NCBI RefSeq assembly: GCF_000427905.1
Contig: NZ_ATYX01000006.1
Span: 372,001 to 436,000, forward strand
Direction: 5' to 3'
Length of the DNA stretch: 64,000 bases
Source: Thermocrispum agreste DSM 44070
Lineage (GTDB): Bacteria > Actinomycetota > Actinomycetes > Mycobacteriales > Pseudonocardiaceae
Position 1 is the stretch's first letter. Every line of letters starts with the position of its first letter. This document shows, one piece after another, positions 10,788 to 18,595 of the stretch. The position numbers and the translations under genes are program-made. Under the pieces are notes generated by a model. The model worked only from the letters and a program-made list of their open reading frames with translations. It was not told the origin of the DNA and made no database searches.

Positions 10788-11216
10788 ATGAGCGAATCCG
10801 GCAACGACCCTCGCACCACGGCGGGCAGCGTCGTGACGGCGGTCTATCCGCGGCTGGTCGTCGGTGATGCAGCGGCGGCGATCGATTTCTATGCGAAGGC
10901 CTTCGGCGCGGTGGAACTGGAACGGCACACCGACACCGGCGGCCAGGACGGCAAGATCGTCCACGCCATGCTGCGCATCGGGGACGTGCTGGTCGCGGTG
11001 AAGGACGAGGACGACCACGACCCGTCACCGGCGTCGCCGGGCGGATGCCCGGTGGTGATGGCGCTCGAGGTCACCGACGCGGACGCGGTCGGCGCGCGCA
11101 TGACCGAGGCCGGTGGCAGCGTGGTGTTCCCGATACGGGATCGGGATTACGGGCAGCGGGCCGGACGATTCGCCGACCCGTGGGGCCATCTGTGGATGAT
11201 CGCGCAAAATCTGTGA
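10788..11216 (+). CDS. VOC-family protein (PhnB/glyoxalase-like)
   Basis: 142-residue vicinal-oxygen-chelate fold protein with two beta-alpha-beta-beta-beta modules. PRLVVGDAAAAIDFYAKAFG opens the first; VMALEVTDADAVGARMTEAG and the terminal GRFADPWGHLWMIAQN form the second, the usual end of PhnB/bleomycin-resistance-like proteins. Substrate unknown. A GTG at 10773 in the same frame is an alternative start. A strong hairpin follows at 11233. Confidence 0.82.
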   Translation: MSESGNDPRTTAGSVVTAVYPRLVVGDAAAAIDFYAKAFGAVELERHTDTGGQDGKIVHAMLRIGDVLVAVKDEDDHDPSPASPGGCPVVMALEVTDADAVGARMTEAGGSVVFPIRDRDYGQRAGRFADPWGHLWMIAQNL

Positions 11217-11232
11217 ACCCGGCCGGCACGGG

Positions 11233-11259
11233 CCGCCACGGCGCATTGCCGCGTGGCGG
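11233..11259 (+). terminator. Hairpin after VOC gene
   Basis: CCGCCACG at 11233-11240 pairs with CGTGGCGG at 11252-11259, 17 bases after the stop. There is no U-run, as is common in actinobacterial terminators. I see no gene in the rest of the 11217-11556 gap. Confidence 0.55.
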
Positions 11260-11556
11260 GTTCTGCCGTGTGCCGCGCGAGCGGAACCGTGTCGGGCAAC
11301 GGGGCTTGGTCGCACCAATAGTGGACGCAATTTTCCGGCGCGTTATGCCGAACTTCCCAATTCGCCCTTCCGGCGACGGCCTGGCAGGGCAGTTCGCCTC
11401 CGTTACTTGCCCACCACGACGATCATGGACGATCAAGGACGTACGACGAATCAGCGTGGCGGGGCGCAGGTGAACATTTCCAGCCCCGGCCGGGCACGGC
11501 GAGGTGCCAGGCGCAGGCTGAGGTGTGCTCGCCGGAGCGACGGGTGACGGCGACGG

Positions 11557-11633
11557 TGGTGCCCCCGGTGAGACTCGAACTCACACTGGACGGGTTTTGA
11601 ATCCGTTGCCTCTGCCAATTGGGCTACGGGGGC
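11557..11633 (-). tRNA. tRNA-Leu (anticodon CAA) on a class I body, CCA encoded
   Basis: Read on the minus strand, acceptor arms GCCCCCG and CGGGGGC pair fully, with discriminator A and an encoded CCA. The T-arm is GTGAG-TTCGAGT-CTCAC. The anticodon arm is ACGGA-TTCAAAA-CCCGT with one A-C mismatch next to the loop, giving CAA, which reads the leucine codon UUG; the loop equals that of E. coli leuX. The D-stem has three pairs (GCC/GGC). The variable region is only five bases (CCAGT), whereas bacterial tRNA-Leu normally carries a long variable arm. The 74-base body is therefore of class I shape. See findings. Confidence 0.85.
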
Positions 11634-11840
11634 AGGCTCCGCCCCGATCTTAAGGGATGGGCGTGGTGCCGCGGTGCTCGGCCCGGGGATGCGGCAGGCG
11701 TCCGTCCGGCACTGCCCTTCGGGGTCGGCGGTGGTGACGAACGTCCCGCTTGCCGGGCTCCCGCTGCAGGCCAGGCGGCGTTCTCGGTAATCTGAGTGCG
11801 CGCAACCAGCGAAGATCATGCGAGCACCCAGGAGGCTTCG

Positions 11841-12449
11841 GTGACCGACACGGCCACCGTCCAGGGCAAGGCCGAGCAGAAGCGTCGCGTCCTGATCGCC
11901 GAGGACGAGGCGTTGATCCGGCTCGATCTGGCGGAAATGCTGCGCGAAGAAGGGTACGAGGTGGTCGGTGAGGCCGCCGACGGCGAGCAGGCGGTGGAGC
12001 TGGCCGCGCAGCTGAAACCGGATCTGGTCATCCTGGACGTGAAGATGCCGAAGATGGACGGCATCGAGGCCGCGTCGAAGATCACCGGCGAGCGGATCGC
12101 CCCGGTGGTCATCCTGACCGCGTTCAGCCAGCGCGAACTGGTGGAGCGCGCCAGGGACGCGGGCACCATGGCGTACCTGGTCAAGCCGTTCGCCAAGCGG
12201 GACCTGGTGCCCGCGGTCGAGCTGGCGGTCAGCCGGTTCGCCGAGCTGCAGGCGCTCGAGTCCGAGATGGCCGACCTGGCCGACCGACTGGAGACGCGCA
12301 AGCTCATCGACCGGGCCAAGGGCCTGCTGATGACCAGCCAGGGGCTGACCGAGCCGGAGGCGTTCCGGTGGATTCAGCGCACCGCGATGGACCGGCGGGT
12401 CACCATGAAGTCGGTCGCGCAAGCGGTGATCGAGAGCATCAAGGTCTAG
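11841..12449 (+). CDS. pdtaR: ANTAR-domain response regulator (PdtaR)
   Basis: 202-residue antitermination regulator. The receiver domain (about 17-130) has LIAEDEALIRLDLAEML, phosphoacceptor Asp in LVILDVKMPKMDGIEA, switch residue T in ILTAFSQ and Lys in YLVKPF. The C-terminal ANTAR domain (about 140-200) has LETRKLIDRAKGLLM and EAFRWIQRTAMDRR, which bind paired RNA hairpins in nascent transcripts. It matches M. tuberculosis Rv1626, which lies just upstream of polA as here. The partner kinase PdtaS is normally encoded elsewhere. The start is GTG at 11841 with GGAGG six bases upstream. Confidence 0.93.
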   Translation: MTDTATVQGKAEQKRRVLIAEDEALIRLDLAEMLREEGYEVVGEAADGEQAVELAAQLKPDLVILDVKMPKMDGIEAASKITGERIAPVVILTAFSQRELVERARDAGTMAYLVKPFAKRDLVPAVELAVSRFAELQALESEMADLADRLETRKLIDRAKGLLMTSQGLTEPEAFRWIQRTAMDRRVTMKSVAQAVIESIKV

Positions 12450-12474
12450 CCGCCGCCTTTGCTTTCCGCGCCGC

Positions 12475-12496
12475 CCCGGCAAACGGTCTTGCCGGG
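12475..12496 (+). terminator. Hairpin after pdtaR
   Basis: CCCGGCAA (12475-12482) and TTGCCGGG (12489-12496) pair perfectly around a six-base loop, 26 bases after the pdtaR stop. Confidence 0.65.
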
Positions 12497-12861
12497 CGGA
12501 GGTTTTCACGATCTGTAACCTGAGTCACTGCGTGGCGCGCAAACGCCGGTCGTACACTTGCCGATACCTTCGCATCACGTATGCGGCCAATTGGGCTAGT
12601 TCACTGCCCTAACCGGCGTTTTCCTGAGGGATTGTCGTCGCGCTGAGTCAAGGTTGTTGTTGAATGTTGGCCCTACGGAGTGCGGCCCGGATCTAACGTC
12701 CTTCGCAAACCGTCACGATGTGGATACAGGCGCGCTCAGTGACTGGGCAAGCAGCGTGGCGGGAGCTAGGTTCACCCACCGGGTCCGAATCCCAGCGGGT
12801 GGGTCGTGCGGTGTGGCGACGACCCCACGAGACGACCCCCGGCAAGACATGGAGGAACGAA
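12497..12861 (+). promoter_or_regulatory. Promoter and leader region of the liv operon
   Basis: 365 bases without a gene. The first half is AT-richer than its surroundings (12510-12720) and probably holds the promoter, but I cannot fix -35/-10 boxes. A hairpin ACCCACC/GGTGGGT (12774-12804) lies in the likely leader, and GGAGG at 12851-12855 is the ribosome-binding site of livJ. I see no known riboswitch. ANTAR proteins act on paired hairpins in leaders, and pdtaR is adjacent, but I cannot draw a second ANTAR-type hairpin here. Confidence 0.4.
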
Positions 12862-14070
12862 GTGGCAAGAGCACGGATTACCGCAGCCCTGGCGCTGGCG
12901 GCGACGGCTGCGTCGCTGGTGCTGGGCGCTTGTGCGCCGCGTGAAGACGCAGGCAACAACGCGGCCAACCAACCGCAGTCCGACGCGCCAGCCGAGCCGG
13001 AGAACGCTCACAAGCCCGAGGGCGACGGTAACGCCAAGTGCAGCAATGTCGCCATCGCCTACGCGGGCACCATCAACGGTGAGAACGCCGCGCTGGGGCA
13101 GAACATCCTCAACGGCGTGAAGCTGGCGGTGAAGAAGCACAACGACGCCAACCCGGACTGCCAGGTCGAGCTGAAGGAGTACGACACCGAGGGTGTTCCG
13201 GAGCGCGCGCCCGGCATCGTGACCCAGATGGTCAACGACGAGCAGATCGTCGGTGTCGTCGGCCTGCCGTTCTCCGGTGAGTCCAAGGCGGCGGGCAACA
13301 TCTTCGACAAGGGTGGCCTGCCGCAGATCAGCCCGTCGGCGACCAACCCGACGCTGAGCCAGAACGGCTGGAAGACGTTCTTCCGCGGCCTGGGCAACGA
13401 CAACGCGCAGGGTCCCGCTGCCGCGAAGTTCCTGACCGACAACCTGGGTGCCGAGAAGGTCTGCGTGGTCCAGGACGACTCCGAGTACGGCATCGGCCTG
13501 GCCAGCGAGGTCAAGAAGGCGCTCGGCGACAAGGTCGTCTGCGACGAGAAGGTCAAGACCAAGCAGAAGGAATTCAGCGCGGTCGTGCAGAACATCAAGG
13601 CTGCGCAGCCGGACGCCGTCTACTACTCGGGCTACTACCAGGAGGCCGCGCCGTTCGCCCAGCAGCTGTACGACGCGGGCGTGGAGACCCAGCTGGTCGG
13701 GCCGGACGGCGTGAAGGACGACGAGTACGTCAAGGGCGCCGGTGACGCCGCCGCCGAGACGTTCTTCACCTGCCCGTGCGTGCCTGGTGAGGGCTTCACC
13801 AAGTTCGCCGGCGAGTACCGGAAGATGTTCGACAAGGACCCCGGCACCTACTCGGTCGAGGGTTACGACGCGGCGACCGTCCTGCTGACCGGTATCGACG
13901 CGGGCAACACCGACCGCAAGAAGATGCTGGAGTGGATCAAGAACTACGACGCCCAGGGCCTGAGCAACAAGCTGGGCTGGGACGAGAACGGTGAACTTGC
14001 CGAGACGCCCACCGTGTGGACCTACAAGGTGGAGAACGGCAAGATCGTCCGGAACGTCGAGATCAAGTAG
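12862..14070 (+). CDS. livJ: Branched-chain amino-acid-binding lipoprotein (LivJ/LivK)
   Basis: 402-residue substrate-binding lipoprotein of a HAAT-family ABC importer. The signal peptide ends in a clean lipobox LGAC with Cys24, followed by a disordered Asn/Gln/Pro/Glu-rich linker to about residue 58. The periplasmic-binding-protein type I fold follows: IAYAGTINGENAALGQNILNG, VGVVGLPFSGESKAAG, QISPSATNPTLS, VQDDSEYGIGLASEV and YSVEGYDAATVLL. The start is GTG at 12862 with GGAGG upstream. First gene of livJ-livH-livM-livG-livF, separated from livH by a strong hairpin. Specificity for Leu/Ile/Val is the family default and not proven. Confidence 0.92.
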   Translation: MARARITAALALAATAASLVLGACAPREDAGNNAANQPQSDAPAEPENAHKPEGDGNAKCSNVAIAYAGTINGENAALGQNILNGVKLAVKKHNDANPDCQVELKEYDTEGVPERAPGIVTQMVNDEQIVGVVGLPFSGESKAAGNIFDKGGLPQISPSATNPTLSQNGWKTFFRGLGNDNAQGPAAAKFLTDNLGAEKVCVVQDDSEYGIGLASEVKKALGDKVVCDEKVKTKQKEFSAVVQNIKAAQPDAVYYSGYYQEAAPFAQQLYDAGVETQLVGPDGVKDDEYVKGAGDAAAETFFTCPCVPGEGFTKFAGEYRKMFDKDPGTYSVEGYDAATVLLTGIDAGNTDRKKMLEWIKNYDAQGLSNKLGWDENGELAETPTVWTYKVENGKIVRNVEIK

Positions 14071-14077
14071 GACATCG

Positions 14078-14120
14078 GCGAGGGGGAGATGGGGTCGCAC
14101 AGCTTCCGTCTCCCCCTCGC
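14078..14120 (+). terminator. Intercistronic hairpin between livJ and livH
   Basis: GCGAGGGGGAGA (14078-14089) and TCTCCCCCTCGC (14109-14120) form a perfect 12-base-pair stem with a 19-base loop, seven bases after the livJ stop. Such elements cause partial termination or protect the upstream mRNA, which would leave the binding protein in excess over membrane parts. Confidence 0.65.
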
Positions 14121-14208
14121 TGCCTATCCACTCACCGTTTCTGGTAGGAAGTCCCCGGCATCGGACCGCTACCCCGGTCGTCAGCCGGCTCGAGAAATGA
14201 GTACTTGA

Positions 14209-15219
14209 GTGCACCACGTGATTAGTTCTGCGCAATACCTCGCGCAAGATTCGGAACCGTGGATCAACACCGACACGTTCATCAACCTGTTCTGGGCGAA
14301 CACGATCGGTGGCCTTGAGTACGGCAGCATCTACGCACTCGTCGCGCTGGGCTACACCTTGGTGTACGGCGTGCTGAAGCTGCTGAACTTCGCGCACTCC
14401 GAGGTCTTCATCTACGGCGCGTACGCCACCTGGTTCACGTTCTTCCTGCTGGGCTTCCGGCCCGGCCCGACGCCAGAACTCCCGGTCGGTGAATTGATCG
14501 CCTACCTGGTGTTGGCAGTGATCGTGGCCATGCTCGTCTCCGGCACCACCGCGCTGGTGCTGGAACGGGTCGCCTACCGGCCGTTGCGGAACCGTGGCGC
14601 CCCGCGCCTGGCGTTCCTGATCACCGCCATCGGCGCATCGCTGATCCTGCAGCAGATCCTGTTCCTGTGGCGGGGCAGCAACCCCGAGCAGGCCATCCGG
14701 CTGCTGCGGCCGGAGACCCTGTTCAACGTCGGCAGCGCTTCGGTGCAGAACCTGACCGTCATCATCGTGGTCGCGTCGGTCCTGATGTGGATCGTGGCGG
14801 ACACCTTCGTCAACCGCACCCGGTTCGGCCGCGGTATCCGCGCGGTCGCCCAGGACCCGGACACGGCCATGCTGATGGGCGTCAACAAAGAGCGGATCAT
14901 CATGCTGACGTTCGTGGTCGGCGGCCTGTTGGCAGGCGCGGCCGCGGTGTTCTACATGATGAAGATCCCGCAGGGCGCCCAGTACAACGGCGGGTTCCTG
15001 CTCGGCCTGAAGGCGTTCGCGGCAGCGGTGCTCGGCGGCATCGGCAACCTGCGCGGCGCGCTGCTCGGCGGGCTGCTGCTCGGCATCATCGAGAACCACG
15101 GGCAGGCGCTGTTCGGCGGCGAATGGCGCGACGTCGTGGCGTTCGTCGTGTTGGTGCTGGTGTTGATGTTCCGGCCGACTGGGATCCTCGGTGAATCGCT
15201 CGGGAAGGCGCGAGTATGA
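14209..15219 (+). CDS. livH: Branched-chain amino-acid ABC permease (LivH)
   Basis: 336-residue inner-membrane permease with about eight membrane segments. LivH hallmarks are GLEYGSIYALVALGYTLVYG, LLNFAHSEVFIYGAYA, ERVAYRPLRNRGAPRLAFLI, FGRGIRAVAQDPDTAMLMG (coupling region toward the ATPases) and LKAFAAAVLGGIGNLRGALLG. The start is GTG at 14209. The weakly hydrophobic first 30 residues are longer than in E. coli LivH, so a downstream start cannot be excluded. The stop overlaps livM (ATGA). Confidence 0.9.
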   Translation: MHHVISSAQYLAQDSEPWINTDTFINLFWANTIGGLEYGSIYALVALGYTLVYGVLKLLNFAHSEVFIYGAYATWFTFFLLGFRPGPTPELPVGELIAYLVLAVIVAMLVSGTTALVLERVAYRPLRNRGAPRLAFLITAIGASLILQQILFLWRGSNPEQAIRLLRPETLFNVGSASVQNLTVIIVVASVLMWIVADTFVNRTRFGRGIRAVAQDPDTAMLMGVNKERIIMLTFVVGGLLAGAAAVFYMMKIPQGAQYNGGFLLGLKAFAAAVLGGIGNLRGALLGGLLLGIIENHGQALFGGEWRDVVAFVVLVLVLMFRPTGILGESLGKARV

Positions 15220-16388
15220 CCACGACCAAGACTCCGGCACCGGCCAAGGCTCCCGCTGAGCCACCACGGCGGAGGAGTATCTCCGAGTGGTGGAACAACC
15301 TGAGCCGGTTCCAGCAATGGATCATCCTGCTGCCGCTGGTGGCGTTGATCTTCGCCCTGCCGTGGCTGAATCCGCCGCTCATCACCACCGAGCCCGGGTA
15401 CGACTTCTCCATCGCGATGTTCGACGTCGCCCGGTACTGCCTGATCGCGATCGGGCTGAACGTGGTGGTCGGACAGGCGGGCCTGCTCGACCTGGGCTAC
15501 GTCGGGTTCTTCGCCATCGGCGCGTACGTCGCGGCGCTGTTCACCAGCCCGGACTCGACACTGTGGAAGATCCCGTACCTGGCGGCGATCCCGCTGGCGA
15601 TGGCGATCACCATGGTGTTCGGCGTGATCCTGGGCAGTCCGACGCTCCGGTTGCGCGGTGACTATCTGGCCATCGTGACGCTGGGCTTCGGGGAAATGGT
15701 CCGGCTGTTCGCCGACAACGTGGACGCGCTGCGCGGCAACCGCGGGTTCTCCAACATCGGCGCCCCGCCGGGCACCAGGGAGAACGGCGAGCCGCTGTTC
15801 GCCAACTTCGACGGCAAGCCGTGGTACGTGCTGTGCGTCGCGGTGATCATCGTGATCCTCATCCTGGCGGGCAACCTGGAGCGGTCGCGGGTCGGCCGTG
15901 CCTGGGTGGCCATCCGGGACGACGAGGACGCCGCCGAGCTGATGGGCGTGCCCACGTTCCGGTTCAAGATCTGGGCGTTCGTCATCGGTGCGGCCATCGG
16001 CGGCCTGTCGGGTGCGCTGTACGCCGGGCAGCAGGGCTTCATGAACAACCAGAGGTTCGACGTGCTGACCTCGGTGCTGTTCCTCGCCGCGGTGATTCTC
16101 GGCGGGTCCGGCAACAAGGTCGGCGTCATGCTCGGCGCGTTCGTGGTGGCCTACGTGCCGCTGCGCTTCCTGTCCATCGCCGAATGGAAGTTCATGATCT
16201 TCGGGGTGGCGCTGACCATCCTGATGATCTTCCGGCCGCAGGGCCTGCTCGGCGCGCGTCAGCGCCTGCTCACCTACGGCAGACAGGCCTACCAGCGCCT
16301 GGTCGGCCGCGGCGAGGTGGTCAGCAGCGACACCGCGATGGCAGGCGGCAAGAGCCTGATGAACGGCGGAAACGGGGCACCGAAGTGA
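15216..16388 (+). CDS. livM: Branched-chain amino-acid ABC permease (LivM)
   Basis: 390-residue permease that pairs with LivH. After a Thr/Pro/Lys-rich cytoplasmic tail come about nine membrane segments. Hallmarks: AIGLNVVVGQAGLLDLGYVGF, GVILGSPTLRLRGDYLAIVTLGFGE (read in two parts), GRAWVAIRDDEDAAELMGV (ATPase coupling loop) and GLSGALYAGQQGFM. The C-terminus continues past the last membrane segment with a short Gly/Asn-rich tail. It overlaps livH and livG by four bases each. Confidence 0.9.
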   Translation: MTTTKTPAPAKAPAEPPRRRSISEWWNNLSRFQQWIILLPLVALIFALPWLNPPLITTEPGYDFSIAMFDVARYCLIAIGLNVVVGQAGLLDLGYVGFFAIGAYVAALFTSPDSTLWKIPYLAAIPLAMAITMVFGVILGSPTLRLRGDYLAIVTLGFGEMVRLFADNVDALRGNRGFSNIGAPPGTRENGEPLFANFDGKPWYVLCVAVIIVILILAGNLERSRVGRAWVAIRDDEDAAELMGVPTFRFKIWAFVIGAAIGGLSGALYAGQQGFMNNQRFDVLTSVLFLAAVILGGSGNKVGVMLGAFVVAYVPLRFLSIAEWKFMIFGVALTILMIFRPQGLLGARQRLLTYGRQAYQRLVGRGEVVSSDTAMAGGKSLMNGGNGAPK

Positions 16389-17302
16389 GCCAGAAGGATC
16401 AACACCGACACATCTCGGGCGGCATCGTCGCCGAAGTCGCCCAGATGACGGAGGCCGAACGGCGGGAGCACGAGGCCGAGGTCGCCGACGTGGTGGCGAC
16501 CGACCGCGAGTTCGCGGTCGGCGAGGGCGAGACGCTGCTCGAGATGGACAACGTCACCGTGCGCTTCGGCGGCCTGGTGGCGCTCGACAGTGTCTCCTTC
16601 CACATCAAGCGGGGCGAGATCCTCGGCTTGATCGGCCCGAACGGGGCCGGGAAGACGACCTGCTTCAACGCCATGACCGGCGTGTATCGGCCGACGTCCG
16701 GCCGGGTCCTGCTGGAGGGCAAACCCCTCGGCAGGACGGCCAAGTACCGCATCACCCGAAAGGGCATCGCCCGCACGTTCCAGAACATCCGGCTGTTCGA
16801 GGAGATGACCGCGTTGGAGAACGTGGTCGTCGGCACCGACGCCAGGCACAAGACGTCGGTCCTCGGCGCCCTGCTGCGGCTGCCCCGCCACTTCAAAGAG
16901 GAGAAGGCGGCGGTGGAGAAGGCAATGGCGCTGCTGGAGTTCGTCGGCATTGCCGACCGTGCCGGTGACAAGGCGAAGAACCTGCCGTACGGCTACCAGC
17001 GACGGCTGGAGATCGCCAGGGCGCTGGCCACCGAGCCGAAGCTGCTCTGCCTGGACGAGCCCGCCGCGGGATTCAACCCGGCGGAAAAGGACGAGCTGAT
17101 GGAGCTCATCCGCAAGATCCGGGACGACGGCTTCACCGTGCTGCTCATCGAGCACGACATGCGGCTGGTCATGGGTGTCACCGACCGGATCGTGGTGCTG
17201 GAGTTCGGCAAGAAGATCGCCGAGGGCAAGCCCGAGGAGATCCGGAACAACAAAGCGGTCATCGCCGCGTACTTGGGGGTGCCTGACGATGACGTTGCTT
17301 GA
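16385..17302 (+). CDS. livG: Branched-chain amino-acid ABC ATPase (LivG)
   Basis: 305-residue cytoplasmic ATPase. Walker A is GPNGAGKTT (about residue 85), the Q-loop is in FQNIRLFEEMT, the LivG-type signature is LPYGYQRRLEIARAL, Walker B is LLCLDEPAAGFNP and the switch His is in LLIEHDMRLVM. An unusual N-terminal extension of about 50 residues rich in Glu/Ala/Val precedes the first ABC strand (LLEMDNVTVRFGG). The GTG start overlaps livM, and no better start is seen nearer the domain, so the extension is probably real. Confidence 0.92.
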   Translation: MSQKDQHRHISGGIVAEVAQMTEAERREHEAEVADVVATDREFAVGEGETLLEMDNVTVRFGGLVALDSVSFHIKRGEILGLIGPNGAGKTTCFNAMTGVYRPTSGRVLLEGKPLGRTAKYRITRKGIARTFQNIRLFEEMTALENVVVGTDARHKTSVLGALLRLPRHFKEEKAAVEKAMALLEFVGIADRAGDKAKNLPYGYQRRLEIARALATEPKLLCLDEPAAGFNPAEKDELMELIRKIRDDGFTVLLIEHDMRLVMGVTDRIVVLEFGKKIAEGKPEEIRNNKAVIAAYLGVPDDDVA

Positions 17303-18002
17303 GCTGGACTCCGTCTCCGTCCACTACGGCCGGATCCGGGCGGTGCACAACCTGTCGTTGACCGTCGAGGAGGGTGAGGTCGTGGCGCTGATCGGTGCCA
17401 ACGGCGCCGGCAAGACCACGACGATGCGCGCCATCTCGGGGATTCGCCCGGTGTCGTCCGGACGGATCCTGTTCGACGGCCAGGACATCACCCGTATGAA
17501 GGGTGAGAAGCGCGTCGAGCTCGGTATCGCCCAGTCGCCGGAAGGCAGGCGGATCTTCCCCGGCATGACGGTGCTGGAGAACCTCGACATGGGTGCCTAC
17601 GCCCGCAAGGACAAGGCAGGCATCGCCGAGGACATGGAGCGGGTGTTCGAGCTGTTCCCGCGCCTTGCCGAGCGCAAGGATCAGTACGGCGGCACCATGT
17701 CCGGCGGTGAGCAGCAGATGCTGGCCATCGGGCGCGCGCTGATGGCGCGGCCGAAGCTGCTGCTGCTGGACGAGCCGTCCATGGGCCTGGCGCCGCAGTA
17801 CATCCAGCAGATCTTCCGGATCATCACCGAGATCAACCAGCAGGGCACCACGGTGCTGCTGGTCGAGCAGAACGCCCAGCAGGCGCTGGCCCGGGCGCAC
17901 CGGGCCTACGTGCTGGAGACCGGCTCGATCGTGAAGTCCGGAACCGGCAAGGAACTGCTGGCCGACCCTGCGGTGAAGGAGGCCTACCTGGGCGTCGGCT
18001 AG
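17289..18002 (+). CDS. livF: Branched-chain amino-acid ABC ATPase (LivF)
   Basis: 237-residue ATPase, partner of LivG. Walker A is GANGAGKTT, the signature is TMSGGEQQMLAIGRAL, Walker B is LLLLDEPSMGLAP and the switch His position holds VLLVEQNAQQAL, the Gln typical of LivF proteins. The ATG overlaps the livG end by 14 bases. Last gene of the operon, followed by a strong terminator. Confidence 0.93.
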   Translation: MTLLELDSVSVHYGRIRAVHNLSLTVEEGEVVALIGANGAGKTTTMRAISGIRPVSSGRILFDGQDITRMKGEKRVELGIAQSPEGRRIFPGMTVLENLDMGAYARKDKAGIAEDMERVFELFPRLAERKDQYGGTMSGGEQQMLAIGRALMARPKLLLLDEPSMGLAPQYIQQIFRIITEINQQGTTVLLVEQNAQQALARAHRAYVLETGSIVKSGTGKELLADPAVKEAYLGVG

Positions 18003-18022
18003 CCCACTTCCTCCGCGCACTT

Positions 18023-18057
18023 GAACCGCCGGCGGCCGCCAGGGCCGCCGGCGGTTC
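18023..18057. terminator. Terminator of the liv operon
   Basis: A perfect 15-base-pair stem (arms 18023-18037 and 18043-18057, GAACCGCCGGCGGCC and its complement) with a five-base loop, 20 bases after livF. It also lies just past the end of the convergent thioesterase gene and may serve both. Confidence 0.85.
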
Positions 18058-18084
18058 ACTGGGTGCCGTCGGTTGCCCTCGTGC

Positions 18085-18525
18085 TCACTTCTGCTGCGGC
18101 GGGGCGTCCCGCAGCACGCAGGTCAGCCGGGCGGTGCAGGTGCGGCGGCCCTGCTCGTCGGTCAGCTCGATGGCCACGGTCACCGTGCTGCGTCCCACGT
18201 GCACCGGCGTGGCCACCCCGGTGACGGTGCCTTCGCGCACGGCCCGGTGGTGGGTGCAGGACAGCTCGAGCCCCAGCGAGATCTGCCCGTCGCGGGCGTT
18301 CAGGGCCGCGCACAGCGAGCCGAGCGACTCGGCGAGCGCGGCGTTCGCCCCGCCGTGCAGCAGTCCGTACGGCTGCAGGTTGCCTTTCACCGGCATGGTG
18401 GCGACTACGCGCTCCGGTTTGACCTCGACGTAGCTGATGCCCAGCTTGTCGTCGAGTTGCTGCTCGGCGTACTGGGGCGCGATCGTGTCGCGGAACAGGG
18501 CTCGGATCGTGTCTGGATCGTTCAA
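18085..18525 (-). CDS. PaaI-like hotdog-fold thioesterase
   Basis: 146-residue hotdog thioesterase. The active-site region is YGLLHGGANAALAESLGSLCA, where the HGG(A/V) and Glu/Ser positions bind and hydrolyse an acyl-CoA thioester; LGLELSCTHHRAVREG and VGRSTVTVAIELTDEQGR complete the fold. I chose TTG at 18525 with GGGAG eight bases upstream, because longer frames reach into the polA promoter and carry no family sequence. Divergent from polA. In other actinobacteria a PaaI-like gene often sits next to polA. Physiological substrate unknown. Confidence 0.85.
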   Translation of the reverse strand: MNDPDTIRALFRDTIAPQYAEQQLDDKLGISYVEVKPERVVATMPVKGNLQPYGLLHGGANAALAESLGSLCAALNARDGQISLGLELSCTHHRAVREGTVTGVATPVHVGRSTVTVAIELTDEQGRRTCTARLTCVLRDAPPQQK

Positions 18526-18565
18526 CGCTTGACTCCCACTCGGCTCGCCGAGACACCTCGGACCG

Positions 18566-18588
18566 TTGTCGGTACTGCACCCTAGACT
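18566..18588 (+). promoter_or_regulatory. PafBC/RecA-NDp-type DNA-damage promoter of polA
   Basis: TTGTCGGTA at 18566-18574, eight bases, then TAGACT at 18583-18588. This is the mycobacterial RecA-independent damage promoter architecture (TTGTCRGTG-N8-TAnnnT) with one change in the ninth base. The GTG of polA lies seven bases after the -10, so the transcript is probably leaderless. The same element precedes uvrB and uvrA in this window. Confidence 0.8.
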
Positions 18589-18595
18589 CGCCAAG

